A stretch of DNA of 64,000 bases from Rossellomorea sp. AcN35-11 (GTDB lineage Bacteria > Bacillota > Bacilli > Bacillales > Bacillaceae_B), in the NCBI GenBank assembly GCA_030388825.1, contig CP128835.1:1668001-1732000 (forward strand), read 5' to 3'. Below, one piece after another: positions 34,344 through 43,776 of this stretch. How positions within the stretch are numbered: position 1 is the first letter of the stretch; every line of letters starts with the position of its first letter. A program made the translations under genes and the position numbers. The notes below the pieces were generated by a model. It was not told where the DNA came from. It did no database searches and saw only the letters and a program-made list of their open reading frames with translations.

Positions 34344-34379
34344 AAAAAGCAATCTCCTTCAAGGAGATTGCTTTTTCAT
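34344..34379. terminator. Bidirectional terminator
   Basis: AAAAAGCAATCTCCTT and AAGGAGATTGCTTTTT form a 16-bp stem with a minimal loop, flanked by A and T runs. It serves the antiporter gene and the convergent yczE-like gene. Confidence 0.92.
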
Positions 34380-34382
34380 CAT

Positions 34383-35009
34383 TTAATCAGCAGAAACAGC
34401 TGCCTTTCCCATGGATTTCTTCTCAAAGAGCTGTTCGAAGAACGGGAAGCTGTATTGAACGACAAAGCCCAATAGAAGCGTTACGATAATGGTCCCGATC
34501 CCAATATCCCCTTTAAACAGGAATGCTAGTGACAGGGCGAATCCTTCACTGATGATACGGGAATTGCGCAAGTTCAGTCCAAAACGTGTGTGGATGGCAA
34601 CCATAAGAGTGTCCATCGGGCTTGCAGGGAACTTAGCCTGTAAATAAATCGCAATCCCAAGTCCCATTGTCAAGATCCCTGAAGCCAGAGCAAACACTTG
34701 ATTCATCAACATTTCAGGGGCATAATTTTTGAATACGACGAGTAACCAGAAATCAATCAAAAGGCCAATCACAAGTATGGAACCGGCAGCGAGTACATCA
34801 GGCTTTTTCTTCATTATGACAGCATTCAGACCGATCAATACGATTCCATTAATGAAAACAGCGGTCCCGACTGTAATTCCGAACATGTTGGATTCTCCAA
34901 CAGCCAAGGCATCCCAGGCAGAGGCACCCAGGCCGGATTTAATGATCAGGGCAACGCCCATCGTCAAAATAAAAAGTCCAATCGTAAAAAACAAAAGTCT
35001 GCGTTTCAT
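34383..35009 (-). CDS. YczE/YitT-like membrane protein
   Basis: A 208-residue integral membrane protein with five to six helices of the YczE/YyaS/YitT type. The typical segments are LTMGVALIIKSGLGASAWDA near the N-terminus and KFPASPMDTLMVAI...RNSRIISEGFAL in the middle (quoted in parts). B. subtilis YczE supports surfactin production, but the biochemical role of the family is not known. AAAAGGAGACT precedes the ATG. It is monocistronic and ends in the terminator shared with the antiporter. The 35010-35290 stretch beyond its start shows no gene. Confidence 0.82.
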   Translation of the reverse strand: MKRRLLFFTIGLFILTMGVALIIKSGLGASAWDALAVGESNMFGITVGTAVFINGIVLIGLNAVIMKKKPDVLAAGSILVIGLLIDFWLLVVFKNYAPEMLMNQVFALASGILTMGLGIAIYLQAKFPASPMDTLMVAIHTRFGLNLRNSRIISEGFALSLAFLFKGDIGIGTIIVTLLLGFVVQYSFPFFEQLFEKKSMGKAAVSAD

Positions 35010-35294
35010 CTATTTAGTCTCCTTTTCTGTAAACGTTATCATTACTGCACGTTAAAAAACAGACGAGCTACTCTCAATCATGAAGATAAAGTAGGAGGTC
35101 TGACAACTTAGTTTCGATATTCCTAGTTTACTGCATAATTGTGTACAAGGCAAAGTTAATTTTTGTATGGGAAGGTAAAAGATTTTGGTTGGACTGTCCA
35201 GGGCTTAAATCGAAAGGGTTTGGATAAGCAGGTTGGTCAAGGAAGAGGTGGGAATCTTACGAAGGTTCGACAATTGGTCAGCCAGCATCAAATA

Positions 35295-35320
35295 TGGCAC
35301 CTGATTGCTCAGGTGCCATT
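35295..35320 (-). terminator. Terminator of yuzL
   Basis: TGGCACCTGA and TCAGGTGCCA form a perfect 10-bp stem with a TTGC loop just after the yuzL stop. The U-run on the minus strand is short (ATATTTG). Confidence 0.65.
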
Positions 35321-35324
35321 GATT

Positions 35325-35462
35325 CTAAGGTTGTTTCTTATATTGATTGTTTTGACTGTTTCTTTTTCCGCCGCCGTCCATATCAACGGTAGGACCTGCG
35401 TCTCCCTTCACACTAGCCGCACTGACTCCGGCCCTTGAAGGATTTTTCTTATGCTTAGCCAT
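35325..35462 (-). CDS. yuzL: YuzL-like small protein
   Basis: A 45-residue, very hydrophilic protein (starts MAKHKKNPSRAGVSAASVKG; ends NSQNNQYKKQP). The order of a basic N-terminus, an A-G-V-S-A-A-S-V-K-G block, a GPT and GGGK segment and a final NSQNNQYK matches the YuzL family of short Bacillus proteins. GGAGGTG lies nine bases before the ATG on the minus strand and a perfect hairpin follows the stop. The composition resembles spore-core proteins, but I know of no assigned function. It is too short for most gene callers. Confidence 0.75.
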   Translation of the reverse strand: MAKHKKNPSRAGVSAASVKGDAGPTVDMDGGGKRNSQNNQYKKQP

Positions 35463-35538
35463 ATTGAACACCTCCATTCATAAGGTTCCCTGAAGTTCAA
35501 CAAATTATAAAGGCAGCTTGAGAAGAGGTCCGTCCCTT

Positions 35539-37119
35539 TTAACCTTTGACAACTTTCCAATTGTGATTGCAGGAAGCGTGTATGGTCTTATGTTTCAGGA
35601 AGTAATCAGCAATGAGTTCGGTCATGTCGATTTGGATTTGTTTGATTACCGGTTTGTTCTTAAACATCGTGTATTCTCCGCCGCCGCCAGCACGATAATG
35701 ATTCATGACGACGTGATAAAGTTTGTCTTCTTCAACAGGAAATCCGTTATGGAGTAAAGAAGTCACCCGCTCCCCAATTGGTTGACTGATGGTCAGGACG
35801 TAGTCAATCCCTTCCCACATGTCATAGTTATAATGCTGAGGCTTAGGAATAGTGAAATCCGGATTGACACCCATTTCCCCTTCCGGATTTATGGTGAAGT
35901 AAGTTGCCGAACGCTCGAGTGCAAGGCGTATGTCTTTCCCGGAAATTTCGAGTACCGTTAAGGTGTTGGGGTAGATATAGTTGGAAACAATATCTCTCAT
36001 TGTAACCTTACCAGAGAGACCTCTTTGGGACTCACTGAAAAGGGCCGTTGTTGAAATGGATGCATCTGCTGCTTCCATTTGTACCCGCTGAATGAATTCT
36101 ATGAATGGGTGTTCCTTCAAACGTGCCTGAAATGAATCTTCAATCAGCATATTCCCTTTAATGGTCCCAATGTGCTCATCAAGCCAGGATTGCGTTTCCC
36201 GTTCGATTGGGTGAGCAATGGAAAGGACGTCCCGATCCGCTTCGATTCCAGTCATGGAGACCACTTGAGGTACTTTGTTCATGATCGTCCAGCCTTGATG
36301 GTTCTGTTCCAGTTCAATGGATACTTTTCCGATGCTTTCACCATGCATTCCGGGCTGAACGATTGACACGCCGTGAATAGTGCCGGCAAGCTTTCGATGT
36401 TGATGACCTGTAAGCAACACATCGATCCCTTTGACATCCCGACAGATTTGATATCCCTGATTTTCACCGGATTGTCGTTCAGTCAGTGCCCCTGTTTGGA
36501 TGTCCTTCTCGAAACCACCATGATAGGAAACAATCATTACGTCAGGTTTTTCGACTTTTCGAATGGTTGACACCCAGTGATCAGTGGAAGTAAGGGCGTC
36601 TTTAAATTCCAATCCTTCTATATGTGAAGGGTTTTCCCAGTTCGGAATATAGTGGGTCGTCACTCCAAGAACCGCTACTTTTACCCCGTTCGGCATGACT
36701 TTGATGATATAAGGAAGGCCCAAGAAAGGTTTTTTTGTCGTTTTATCTAGAATATTTGCGCATAAGAGAGGGAAGTGTGCTTCCTTTTGGGCGATATGTA
36801 GAGGCTCCAGTCCGTAATTGAACTCGTGGTTTCCGATTACGGCTGCATCATACTGAATTTCATTTAAAACAGAGATAAAAGGGTTTGGCAAATGACGAGC
36901 TTGTTTCATATAGTAATAAGTAAGGGGAGTGCCTTGAAAGAGGTCCCCGTTATCAATGACGAGGACATCCCCGGTTTGTTCCCGGACATTCTTTATATAG
37001 GTAGCAATGGTACCTAATCCAACGGCAGCTGTTTCTTTACTTCCATATAAGCCAGGGAAAATGTGACCATGAATATCACTGGTTTCTAATACTGTGATCG
37101 ATGTTTTATGGTTTACCAT
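35539..37119 (-). CDS. Cytosolic 5'-nucleotidase/2',3'-cyclic phosphodiesterase-like metallophosphatase
   Basis: A 526-residue two-domain enzyme. The N-terminal metallophosphoesterase domain has TSDIHGH, DNGDLFQGTP, GNHEFNYG, SYHGGFEKD and TGHQHRKL, supplying the two-metal ligands; the C-terminal 5'-nucleotidase domain has the NALTVLEI-like segment PNTLTVLEISGKDI and the substrate loop NHYRAGGGGEYTMF. Relatives such as YfkN are secreted, but here there is no signal peptide once the start is set at ATG 37119, which has AAGGAGGAGCAC upstream. A longer frame to 37215 lacks a ribosome site. It likely cleaves nucleotides or cyclic nucleotides inside the cell. A second, YunD-type homologue lies at 58599. 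Confidence 0.88.
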   Translation of the reverse strand: MVNHKTSITVLETSDIHGHIFPGLYGSKETAAVGLGTIATYIKNVREQTGDVLVIDNGDLFQGTPLTYYYMKQARHLPNPFISVLNEIQYDAAVIGNHEFNYGLEPLHIAQKEAHFPLLCANILDKTTKKPFLGLPYIIKVMPNGVKVAVLGVTTHYIPNWENPSHIEGLEFKDALTSTDHWVSTIRKVEKPDVMIVSYHGGFEKDIQTGALTERQSGENQGYQICRDVKGIDVLLTGHQHRKLAGTIHGVSIVQPGMHGESIGKVSIELEQNHQGWTIMNKVPQVVSMTGIEADRDVLSIAHPIERETQSWLDEHIGTIKGNMLIEDSFQARLKEHPFIEFIQRVQMEAADASISTTALFSESQRGLSGKVTMRDIVSNYIYPNTLTVLEISGKDIRLALERSATYFTINPEGEMGVNPDFTIPKPQHYNYDMWEGIDYVLTISQPIGERVTSLLHNGFPVEEDKLYHVVMNHYRAGGGGEYTMFKNKPVIKQIQIDMTELIADYFLKHKTIHASCNHNWKVVKG

Positions 37120-37306
37120 GTGCTCCTCCTTATCCTCATAGCGTGCTTCAAGTCTACATGATTTAGAAAGAAGATAACAGAGGGGAAGTGTCAAAGTTTT
37201 TGTAAAATTTATCATTTTTAGTCTTTTAAATATTGCGATATTTCAAGAAATCCTTTATATTAGATGTAACAGGAAACTCATTCGAGTCTTTTTTTTGAGT
37301 AAAAAA

Positions 37307-37324
37307 TGAATGAGTATTCATTCA
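37307..37324 (+). promoter_or_regulatory. FadR box of the fadNAE operon
   Basis: TGAATGAGTATTCATTCA is a perfect palindrome (TGAATGA-GTAT-TCATTCA) and an exact match to the Bacillus FadR (YsiA) consensus TGAATGANTANTCATTCA. It ends 25 bp before the fadN start, so acyl-CoA-responsive repression is well supported. Confidence 0.93.
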
Positions 37325-37349
37325 AAGTGTGTAAAAGGGGGAAATACCA

Positions 37350-39734
37350 TTGGTTCGTAGAATTCAAAAAGCAACAGTGTTAGGATCGGGTGTCATGGGT
37401 TCAGGAATTGCCGCTCATTTAGCAAATATAGGCATCCCGACAATGTTATTAGATATCGTTCCAAGAGAATTGACCGACCAACATAAAGCAAAGGGACTGA
37501 CAGAAGAGAGCAAGGCATTTCGTAATGAATTTAGTGAAAACGCTTTAAAAAAGCTTCTAAAGCAAAAGCCGGCTCCACTTACTTCGAAACAGAACCTATC
37601 ACTTATTACAGCAGGTAACTTCGAGGATGATCTTAAACTTATCGGGGATTGCGACTGGGTCATTGAAGTAGTCGTTGAGAACTTGGATATCAAGAAAAAA
37701 GTGTTTGAACAAGTCGAACGTTACCGTAAACCTGGAAGCATCATCAGTTCCAATACTTCCGGGATTTCAATTGAAGCAATGTCGGAAGGGCGTACGGAAG
37801 ACTTCCAGAAGAACTTCCTGGGGACTCATTTCTTCAACCCGCCACGCTACTTGAAGCTTCTTGAAGTGATTCCGACAAAAAACACAGATCCTGAAGTAGT
37901 AAGCTTTATGAAGACATTTGGTGAAGATGTACTTGGTAAGGGCGTCGTAATGGCGAAGGATACGCCGAACTTCATCGCGAACCGCATCGGTACGTATGGC
38001 TTGCTCGTTACAGTTCAGGAAATGTTGAAAGGCGGTTATTCTGTAGGTGAAGTTGATTCCATCACGGGACCAGCGATCGGAAGACCTAAAAGTGCCACTT
38101 TCCGGACGCTTGATGTAGTCGGACTTGATACATTCGCACATGTTGCGAAAAACGTTTACGACCAGGTCGATGGAGAAGAGCAAAAGGTGTTCGAAGTACC
38201 TGCATTCATGCGCAAAATGCTTGAAAATGGATGGCTTGGAAGCAAGAGCGGACAGGGCTTCTTCCTGAAACAAGGGAAAGAGATCCTGGAACTTAATCCT
38301 GAAACGATGGATTACCAACCGCGTCAGAAGCTTAAAACGGCTTCACTTGAAATGGCGAAAAATGAAAAAGGTTTAAAAAATAAAATAAAATCACTTGTGT
38401 TTGCAAAAGATCAGGCAGGCACGCTTCTATGGAACATCGTGTCACCTGTCCTCACGTATTCCGCCCGTCTACACGGAGAAATTGCCGATGACATCGTAGC
38501 GATCGACCAGGCGATGAAATGGGGCTTCGGATGGGAAATGGGTCCATTTGAAACATGGGATGCAATCGGAGTCGAAAAGTCTGTGACGCGTATGAAGGAA
38601 GAAGGCCAGGAGGTTCCTGAGTGGGTGACAGGCATGCTTGAAGAGGGTCACTCCACTTTCTATAAAGAGGAAGACGGAGAAAGCTTCTTCTATCATGGAG
38701 GAAGCTACCAGCCTGTCGAAAGAAATCCAAAGGCAATCGACTTAAAGCTTCTAAAGAAGCAAGGAAAACTGATCAAGAAGAATTCAGGTGCAAGCTTGAT
38801 TGATATTGGTGATGGAATCGCCCTTCTTGAATTCCACTCTCCAAATAACGCAATCGGATTGGACATCACTCAAATGATCACCTTCGCAGTGGACGAAGTG
38901 GAGAAGAACTATAAAGGTCTTGTAATAGGAAATCAGGGCAAGAACTTCTGTGTTGGAGCGAATCTTGCCATGATCCTCATGGAAGCACAAGATGATAACA
39001 TATTTGAAATCGATATGGTCGTCCGCCACTTCCAACAAGCGATGATGAAAGTGAAATATTCTTCCAAGCCGGTGGTAGCCGCTCCATTCGGCATGACCCT
39101 TGGTGGAGGAAGCGAGGTCTGCTTGCCGGCAGCCCACATTCAGGCTTCCATGGAAACATACATGGGCTTAGTCGAGGTCGGGGTCGGATTGATACCTGGC
39201 GGAGGCGGAAACAAAGAGCTGTACATGAAGCACTTGGCGAATCTTCCGAATGGTGTGGAATTTGATCTTCAAAAAGTCGCCAATAAAGTATTTGAAACCA
39301 TCGCCACAGCAAAAGTGTCTACTTCAGGGGACGAAGCAAGAGACAACAACTTCTTAAATAAGGCTGACGGTGTCAGCGTAAATAATGATCATCTGCTGTA
39401 CGATGCAAAGCAAGCAGCACTTGCTCTATATGAAGGCGGATATACGGCCCCGATACGCAGGAAGGTTCCGGTAGTTGGGGAAACAGGGTATGCAACCCTT
39501 CTTCTCGGAGCTCAATCGATGCTTCAATCAGGATTCATTTCAGAACATGATTTAATGATTGCGAAAAAGCTGGCATACGTCATTGCCGGAGGGAAAGTCC
39601 CATACGGTACCGAAGTAGATGAACAATATCTATTGGATCTTGAGAGAGAAGCATTCCTAAGTCTGATTGCACAGCCTAAATCACAGCAACGGATGCAGCA
39701 CATGCTTGTAAAAGGAAAACCATTACGCAATTAA
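37350..39734 (+). CDS. fadN: 3-hydroxyacyl-CoA dehydrogenase/enoyl-CoA hydratase FadN
   Basis: A 794-residue bifunctional beta-oxidation enzyme. The N-terminal NAD-binding domain starts KATVLGSGVMGSGIAAHLAN (GxGxxG), and the 3-hydroxyacyl-CoA dehydrogenase part includes SSNTSGISI, GTHFFNPPRYLKLLEVI and KDTPNFIANRIG. A crotonase-like domain follows at about 480-690, with GNQGKNFCVGANLAM and MTLGGGSEVCLPAA forming the oxyanion hole region. The start is TTG 37350 behind AAAAGGGGGAAA. It matches B. subtilis FadN end to end, including the terminal MLVKGKPLRN. It hydrates enoyl-CoA and oxidises 3-hydroxyacyl-CoA in the cytosol and heads the FadR-controlled fadN-fadA-fadE operon. Confidence 0.96.
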   Translation: MVRRIQKATVLGSGVMGSGIAAHLANIGIPTMLLDIVPRELTDQHKAKGLTEESKAFRNEFSENALKKLLKQKPAPLTSKQNLSLITAGNFEDDLKLIGDCDWVIEVVVENLDIKKKVFEQVERYRKPGSIISSNTSGISIEAMSEGRTEDFQKNFLGTHFFNPPRYLKLLEVIPTKNTDPEVVSFMKTFGEDVLGKGVVMAKDTPNFIANRIGTYGLLVTVQEMLKGGYSVGEVDSITGPAIGRPKSATFRTLDVVGLDTFAHVAKNVYDQVDGEEQKVFEVPAFMRKMLENGWLGSKSGQGFFLKQGKEILELNPETMDYQPRQKLKTASLEMAKNEKGLKNKIKSLVFAKDQAGTLLWNIVSPVLTYSARLHGEIADDIVAIDQAMKWGFGWEMGPFETWDAIGVEKSVTRMKEEGQEVPEWVTGMLEEGHSTFYKEEDGESFFYHGGSYQPVERNPKAIDLKLLKKQGKLIKKNSGASLIDIGDGIALLEFHSPNNAIGLDITQMITFAVDEVEKNYKGLVIGNQGKNFCVGANLAMILMEAQDDNIFEIDMVVRHFQQAMMKVKYSSKPVVAAPFGMTLGGGSEVCLPAAHIQASMETYMGLVEVGVGLIPGGGGNKELYMKHLANLPNGVEFDLQKVANKVFETIATAKVSTSGDEARDNNFLNKADGVSVNNDHLLYDAKQAALALYEGGYTAPIRRKVPVVGETGYATLLLGAQSMLQSGFISEHDLMIAKKLAYVIAGGKVPYGTEVDEQYLLDLEREAFLSLIAQPKSQQRMQHMLVKGKPLRN

Positions 39735-39771
39735 ACAGCGTTTATATCATAAAAGAAAGCGGGGGAATTTC

Positions 39772-40950
39772 ATGCGCGAAGCAGTCATTGTAGCTGGTGC
39801 AAGAACACCAGTCGGAAAATCAAGAAAAGGATCACTAGCACAGGTTCGACCAGATGATCTTGGAGCACTTGTTGTCAAAGAAACCCTCAAGCGTGCAGGA
39901 AATTATGAAGGCAACATTGATGATCTGATCATTGGATGTGCAATGCCGGAAGCTGAACAGGGATTGAATATGGCACGTAACATCGGTGGGCTTGCGGGCC
40001 TTCCCGATTCGGTACCGGCCATCACGATCAACCGTTATTGCTCTTCCGGATTGCAATCTATCGCTTATGCGGCAGAAAAAATCATGCTGGGTCATTCTGA
40101 TACAGCCATAGCAGGCGGAGCGGAATCCATGAGTCTCGTTCCCATGATGGGACACGTCGTACGTCCAAATGCCAAGTTGGCTGAACATGCACCTGAATAT
40201 TATATGAGCATGGGTCATACGGCAGAGCAGGTAGCAAGGAAGTTCGGCGTATCCAGGGAAGATCAGGATGCGTTCGCAGTAAGAAGTCACCAAAAAGCTG
40301 CAAAAGCAATCGAGGAAGGGAAATTCCAAGATGAAATCGTACCGGTTGATGTACTTCATCGTTCAGTGAACGCTGATCATAAGCTCGTCGAGAAGTCCTT
40401 CCAATTTTCAAAAGATGAGGGAGTGCGTGCTGAAACGAGCTCGGAAGTTCTCGCTAAATTACGCCCTGCTTTCAATGTGAAGGGGTCTGTAACGGCAGGG
40501 AATTCATCACAAACGAGTGATGGAGCGGCAGCGGTCATGGTCATGGACCGTGAAAAAGCCGGATCACTAGGACTTCAGCCTATGGCGAAATTCAGAAGCT
40601 TTGCAGTTGCCGGAGTACCACCCGAAATCATGGGAATCGGCCCTGTTGAAGCGATTCCAAAGGCACTGAAAATGGCGGGGCTTGAGCTTTCGGATATTGG
40701 ATTGTTCGAGCTGAACGAAGCATTTGCTTCTCAATCCATCCAAGTCATCCGCCAACTGGGGTTAGACGAAGATAAAGTAAACGTAAATGGTGGAGCCATC
40801 GCTCTTGGTCATCCACTTGGTTGTACAGGTGCTAAGCTCACCCTTTCTCTTGTACACGAAATGAAACGCAGAAATCAACAATTCGGTATCGTCACCATGT
40901 GCATCGGCGGAGGAATGGGTGCAGCAGGAGTCTTCGAATTAATAGGGTAA
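39772..40950 (+). CDS. fadA: Acetyl-CoA C-acyltransferase (3-ketoacyl-CoA thiolase) FadA
   Basis: A 392-residue thiolase catalysing the last step of each beta-oxidation round: 3-ketoacyl-CoA plus CoA to acetyl-CoA and a shortened acyl-CoA. The acylated cysteine lies in NRYCSSGLQSIAYAA, the FELNEAFASQ segment and NVNGGAIALGHPLGCTGAK carry the histidine, and CIGGGMGAAGVFE holds the second cysteine. The ATG has GCGGGGGAATTTC upstream. It sits 37 bp after fadN and 66 bp before fadE, with no terminator between, so it is co-transcribed under FadR. Confidence 0.96.
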   Translation: MREAVIVAGARTPVGKSRKGSLAQVRPDDLGALVVKETLKRAGNYEGNIDDLIIGCAMPEAEQGLNMARNIGGLAGLPDSVPAITINRYCSSGLQSIAYAAEKIMLGHSDTAIAGGAESMSLVPMMGHVVRPNAKLAEHAPEYYMSMGHTAEQVARKFGVSREDQDAFAVRSHQKAAKAIEEGKFQDEIVPVDVLHRSVNADHKLVEKSFQFSKDEGVRAETSSEVLAKLRPAFNVKGSVTAGNSSQTSDGAAAVMVMDREKAGSLGLQPMAKFRSFAVAGVPPEIMGIGPVEAIPKALKMAGLELSDIGLFELNEAFASQSIQVIRQLGLDEDKVNVNGGAIALGHPLGCTGAKLTLSLVHEMKRRNQQFGIVTMCIGGGMGAAGVFELIG

Positions 40951-41016
40951 TGCTGGTGGGAAGGACTTCATCCGAGGCCCTTTCTCACTCAAATTAAAAT
41001 ACTAGGAGGATTCGAA

Positions 41017-42801
41017 ATGGCGAATCAAACAGAAAAGTTAATCAAAGGTGGAAGTTTCTTAATTGAAGATGTGACGTTTGAACAAGTTTTCACACCGGAA
41101 GAATATTCTGATGAACAAAAAATGATTGCCAAGACAACCGAGGATTACGTATTGAATGAAGTGGTCCCTGTCATCGAAAATCTTGAAAATCATGAATTCG
41201 ATCATTCAGTGAGGCTGTTAAAAGAAGCAGGCGATCTTGGACTTCTTGGAGCAGACGTTCCTGAAGAATACGGCGGATTAGGACTGGACAAAGTAAGCTC
41301 TGCCTTGATCGCGGAAAAAATGTCCCGTGCAGGCGGATTCTCCATCTCTCATGGAGCACACGTAGGAATCGGTTCCCTGCCGATCGTTCTTTTCGGTAAC
41401 GAAGAGCAAAAGCAAAAATACCTTCCGCCACTTGCAACAGGGGAAAAGTTGGCTGCTTACGCATTGACTGAGCCAGGTTCAGGTTCTGATGCACTTGGTG
41501 CTAAAACGACAGCTAAGTTGAATGCTGAAGGCACACACTATATCCTGAATGGTGAGAAGCAGTGGATCACCAACTCTGCCTTTGCTGATGTATTCGTCGT
41601 ATATGCGAAAATCGATGGAGAACATTTCTCTGCATTTATCGTAGATAAAGATTTCCCAGGGGTTTCAACAGGACCTGAGGAAAAGAAGATGGGTATCAAA
41701 AGTTCATCCACACGTACATTGATTCTGGAGGATGCTGAAATCCCGGTGGAAAATCTTCTTGGGGATGCAGGTAAAGGTCATATCATTGCCTTCAACATCC
41801 TGAACATCGGCCGTTATAAGTTGGGTGTAGGTGCTGTCGGAGCGAGTAAACGTGCCCTGGAAGTAACGGTACAGTACACAAATCAGCGCCAGCAGTTCAA
41901 AACACCGATTTCCGCTTTCAATCTGACGAAAGAAAAATTAGCGACAATGGCTTCAAAATTATACGCTGCTGAAAGCTCTGTTTACCGTACAGTAGGATTG
42001 TTCGAAGATCGTATGAGCAAGCTTACGGATGAAGAAGTAAAAAATGGAACCGAAGTGGCTAAATCGATTGCAGAATACGCAATTGAGTGCTCATTGAATA
42101 AATTCTTTGCAACAGAAGTTCTTGATTACGTTGTGGATGAAGGGGTTCAACTTCATGGTGGTTACGGATTCATGCAGGAATATGAAATCGAAAGAATGTA
42201 TCGTGACTCCCGTATCAACCGTATCTTTGAAGGGACAAATGAAATCAACCGCCTTCTGGTTCCGGGAACATACCTTCGTAAAGCCATGAAAGGCGAACTT
42301 CCACTCCTTCAAAAAGCACAGGCACTTCAAGAAGAATTAATGATGCTTATGCCTGAAGAGGTGGGCGATGAGCCGTTGGCACAAGAGAAGTATCTTGTGA
42401 AAAATGCTAAGAAAATCGGCCTCATGCTGGCTGGATTAGCAGCACAAAAATTCGGTAAAGCGCTTGAAAGAGAGCAGGAGATCCTTGTCAATATTGCAGA
42501 TATCGTTTCAAACGCTTACGCAATGGAATCCGTTGTTCTTAGAACGGAGAAGGCGATCGATAAAGTAGGTGCAGAGAAAGCGAAGCAAAAGCTTCTTTAC
42601 ACACAGATCTTCTGTCAGGAAGCCTTTAACGAAATCGAACAGCATGCAAAAGAAACATTAGTGGCAACGGAAACAGGTGACTCCCTGCGCATGATGCTTT
42701 CAGCACTTCGCAAATTCACCCGCCACACACCGATCAACGTGATTGCTACCAAACGTGAAGCATCAGAAAAACTGGTTGAAGCAGAAAAATATATCGTTTA
42801 A
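41017..42801 (+). CDS. fadE: Acyl-CoA dehydrogenase FadE
   Basis: A 594-residue FAD-dependent acyl-CoA dehydrogenase that makes the trans-2 double bond, the first oxidation of beta-oxidation. YALTEPGSGSDALGAKTTAKL and NGEKQWITNSAFADVFVVYA are the FAD/substrate signature strands; QLHGGYGFMQEYEIERMYRD and FEGTNEINRLLVPGTYL cover the flavin-binding end of the catalytic core, with the general-base glutamate in FEGTNE. The extra C-terminal 180 helical residues are typical of the YusJ group and related to VLCAD-type tails. ACTAGGAGGATTCG precedes the ATG. It is the last gene of the operon, before a strong terminator. Confidence 0.95.
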   Translation: MANQTEKLIKGGSFLIEDVTFEQVFTPEEYSDEQKMIAKTTEDYVLNEVVPVIENLENHEFDHSVRLLKEAGDLGLLGADVPEEYGGLGLDKVSSALIAEKMSRAGGFSISHGAHVGIGSLPIVLFGNEEQKQKYLPPLATGEKLAAYALTEPGSGSDALGAKTTAKLNAEGTHYILNGEKQWITNSAFADVFVVYAKIDGEHFSAFIVDKDFPGVSTGPEEKKMGIKSSSTRTLILEDAEIPVENLLGDAGKGHIIAFNILNIGRYKLGVGAVGASKRALEVTVQYTNQRQQFKTPISAFNLTKEKLATMASKLYAAESSVYRTVGLFEDRMSKLTDEEVKNGTEVAKSIAEYAIECSLNKFFATEVLDYVVDEGVQLHGGYGFMQEYEIERMYRDSRINRIFEGTNEINRLLVPGTYLRKAMKGELPLLQKAQALQEELMMLMPEEVGDEPLAQEKYLVKNAKKIGLMLAGLAAQKFGKALEREQEILVNIADIVSNAYAMESVVLRTEKAIDKVGAEKAKQKLLYTQIFCQEAFNEIEQHAKETLVATETGDSLRMMLSALRKFTRHTPINVIATKREASEKLVEAEKYIV

Positions 42802-42809
42802 TTGAGTAA

Positions 42810-42845
42810 AGGGACGGACCTCGTATGCAGAGGTCCGTCCCTGTT
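42810..42845 (+). terminator. Terminator of the fadNAE operon
   Basis: AGGGACGGACCTC pairs with GAGGTCCGTCCCT (13 bp) over a 7-nt loop, followed by GTTTGTATTTT. Confidence 0.88.
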
Positions 42846-42877
42846 TGTATTTTCCATTTCCCCACCCCACATCATCC

Positions 42878-42930
42878 TTGACATACGCCTTTTTATCCTT
42901 TACTATATGTTCAAAAGATTAAACGTTTAA
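42878..42930 (+). promoter_or_regulatory. Promoter and palindromic operator of the SDR-arsR operon
   Basis: TTGACA (42878-42883) and TACTAT (42901-42906) are 17 bp apart. The inferred start near 42913 is followed at once by TTAAACGTTTAA (42919-42930), a perfect 12-bp palindrome suited to an ArsR-type repressor, here most likely the one encoded second in this operon. Confidence 0.7.
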
Positions 42931-42965
42931 ATACTTAAACATTAAAGATAAGGTGGTAATCATAG

Positions 42966-43745
42966 ATGAACAAAACAGTGTTAATTACAGGCGCTTCCAG
43001 TGGAATCGGCTTACAATTCAGTCATAAGTTTGCAGGATCAGGTCATGATGTGATCCTAGTGGCGAGAAGCGGGGATAAGCTACGCACACTAGCAGAAGAA
43101 ATGGAGGGCAAGTACGGAGTGAAGACATATGTTTTCACGTCAGATCTGTCCAAGCCGGATGCCCCCAAAAAATTATATGAAGAAGTAAAATCACAAGAGA
43201 TTCATGTAGATATCCTGATTAATAATGCCGGGTTTGGCTTATTCGGGGAATTTGAACAAACGGAACTATGGAAAGAACTTGATATGATCCAGGTGAATAT
43301 TACAGCCCTGACAGAGTTAAGTAAATATTTTGGAAGGGACATGGTGACTTCAAAGCGAGGACAGATCCTGAATGTTGCGTCAACAGCCGCATTTCAGCCA
43401 GGTCCTTTAATGGCTGTTTATTATGCGACGAAAGCATATGTGCTTTCATTCTCAGAAGCACTGGCTAATGAGTGGGCTCCCCATGGTGTGAAAGTGAAAG
43501 CTTTATGCCCGGGTGCGACCAAGACAGGATTTAGTGATGCAGCCGAACTGCAATCTTCAAAGCTCTTCCAATCAGGGGTGATGAGTGTGGAAGAAGTGGT
43601 GGAGGAAGCTTATCAGCAAATGATGACCAAGAATAAGACCGTGATCGTCCCAGGATTAAAAAATAAAATGCTTGCCCAGTCCATCCGATTCATGCCAAGG
43701 AAAATGGTAACAAATATTGTTCGCAAGGTACAAGAACGGGTATAA
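42966..43745 (+). CDS. Short-chain dehydrogenase/reductase
   Basis: A 259-residue classical SDR. TGASSGIG (residues 8-15) is the cofactor glycine motif, NNAGFG follows near 88, and the catalytic Ser and Tyr-x-x-x-Lys appear in LNVASTAAFQPGPLMAVYYATKAYVLSFS. PHGVKVKALCPGATKT marks the cofactor exit loop. This subgroup (DltE-like) is broad; the substrate is unknown. AAGGTGGTAATC precedes the ATG. It is co-transcribed with an ArsR regulator whose start is 31 bp after its stop. In B. subtilis the neighbouring fadE and yusI are adjacent, so this pair looks like an insertion into the conserved order. Confidence 0.88.
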   Translation: MNKTVLITGASSGIGLQFSHKFAGSGHDVILVARSGDKLRTLAEEMEGKYGVKTYVFTSDLSKPDAPKKLYEEVKSQEIHVDILINNAGFGLFGEFEQTELWKELDMIQVNITALTELSKYFGRDMVTSKRGQILNVASTAAFQPGPLMAVYYATKAYVLSFSEALANEWAPHGVKVKALCPGATKTGFSDAAELQSSKLFQSGVMSVEEVVEEAYQQMMTKNKTVIVPGLKNKMLAQSIRFMPRKMVTNIVRKVQERV

Positions 43746-43776
43746 TTGAATGTGAATGCATGGAAGGGAGAAGACT

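Noticed and set aside
35163..35438. 91-residue plus-strand ORF overlapping yuzL
   Set aside because: It reads through the yuzL terminator on the opposite strand and has no ribosome site; the minus-strand yuzL has both.
37767..38318. 183-residue minus-strand ORF inside fadN
   Set aside because: Antisense shadow of the dehydrogenase domain, low-complexity Phe/His/Arg composition, no start context.
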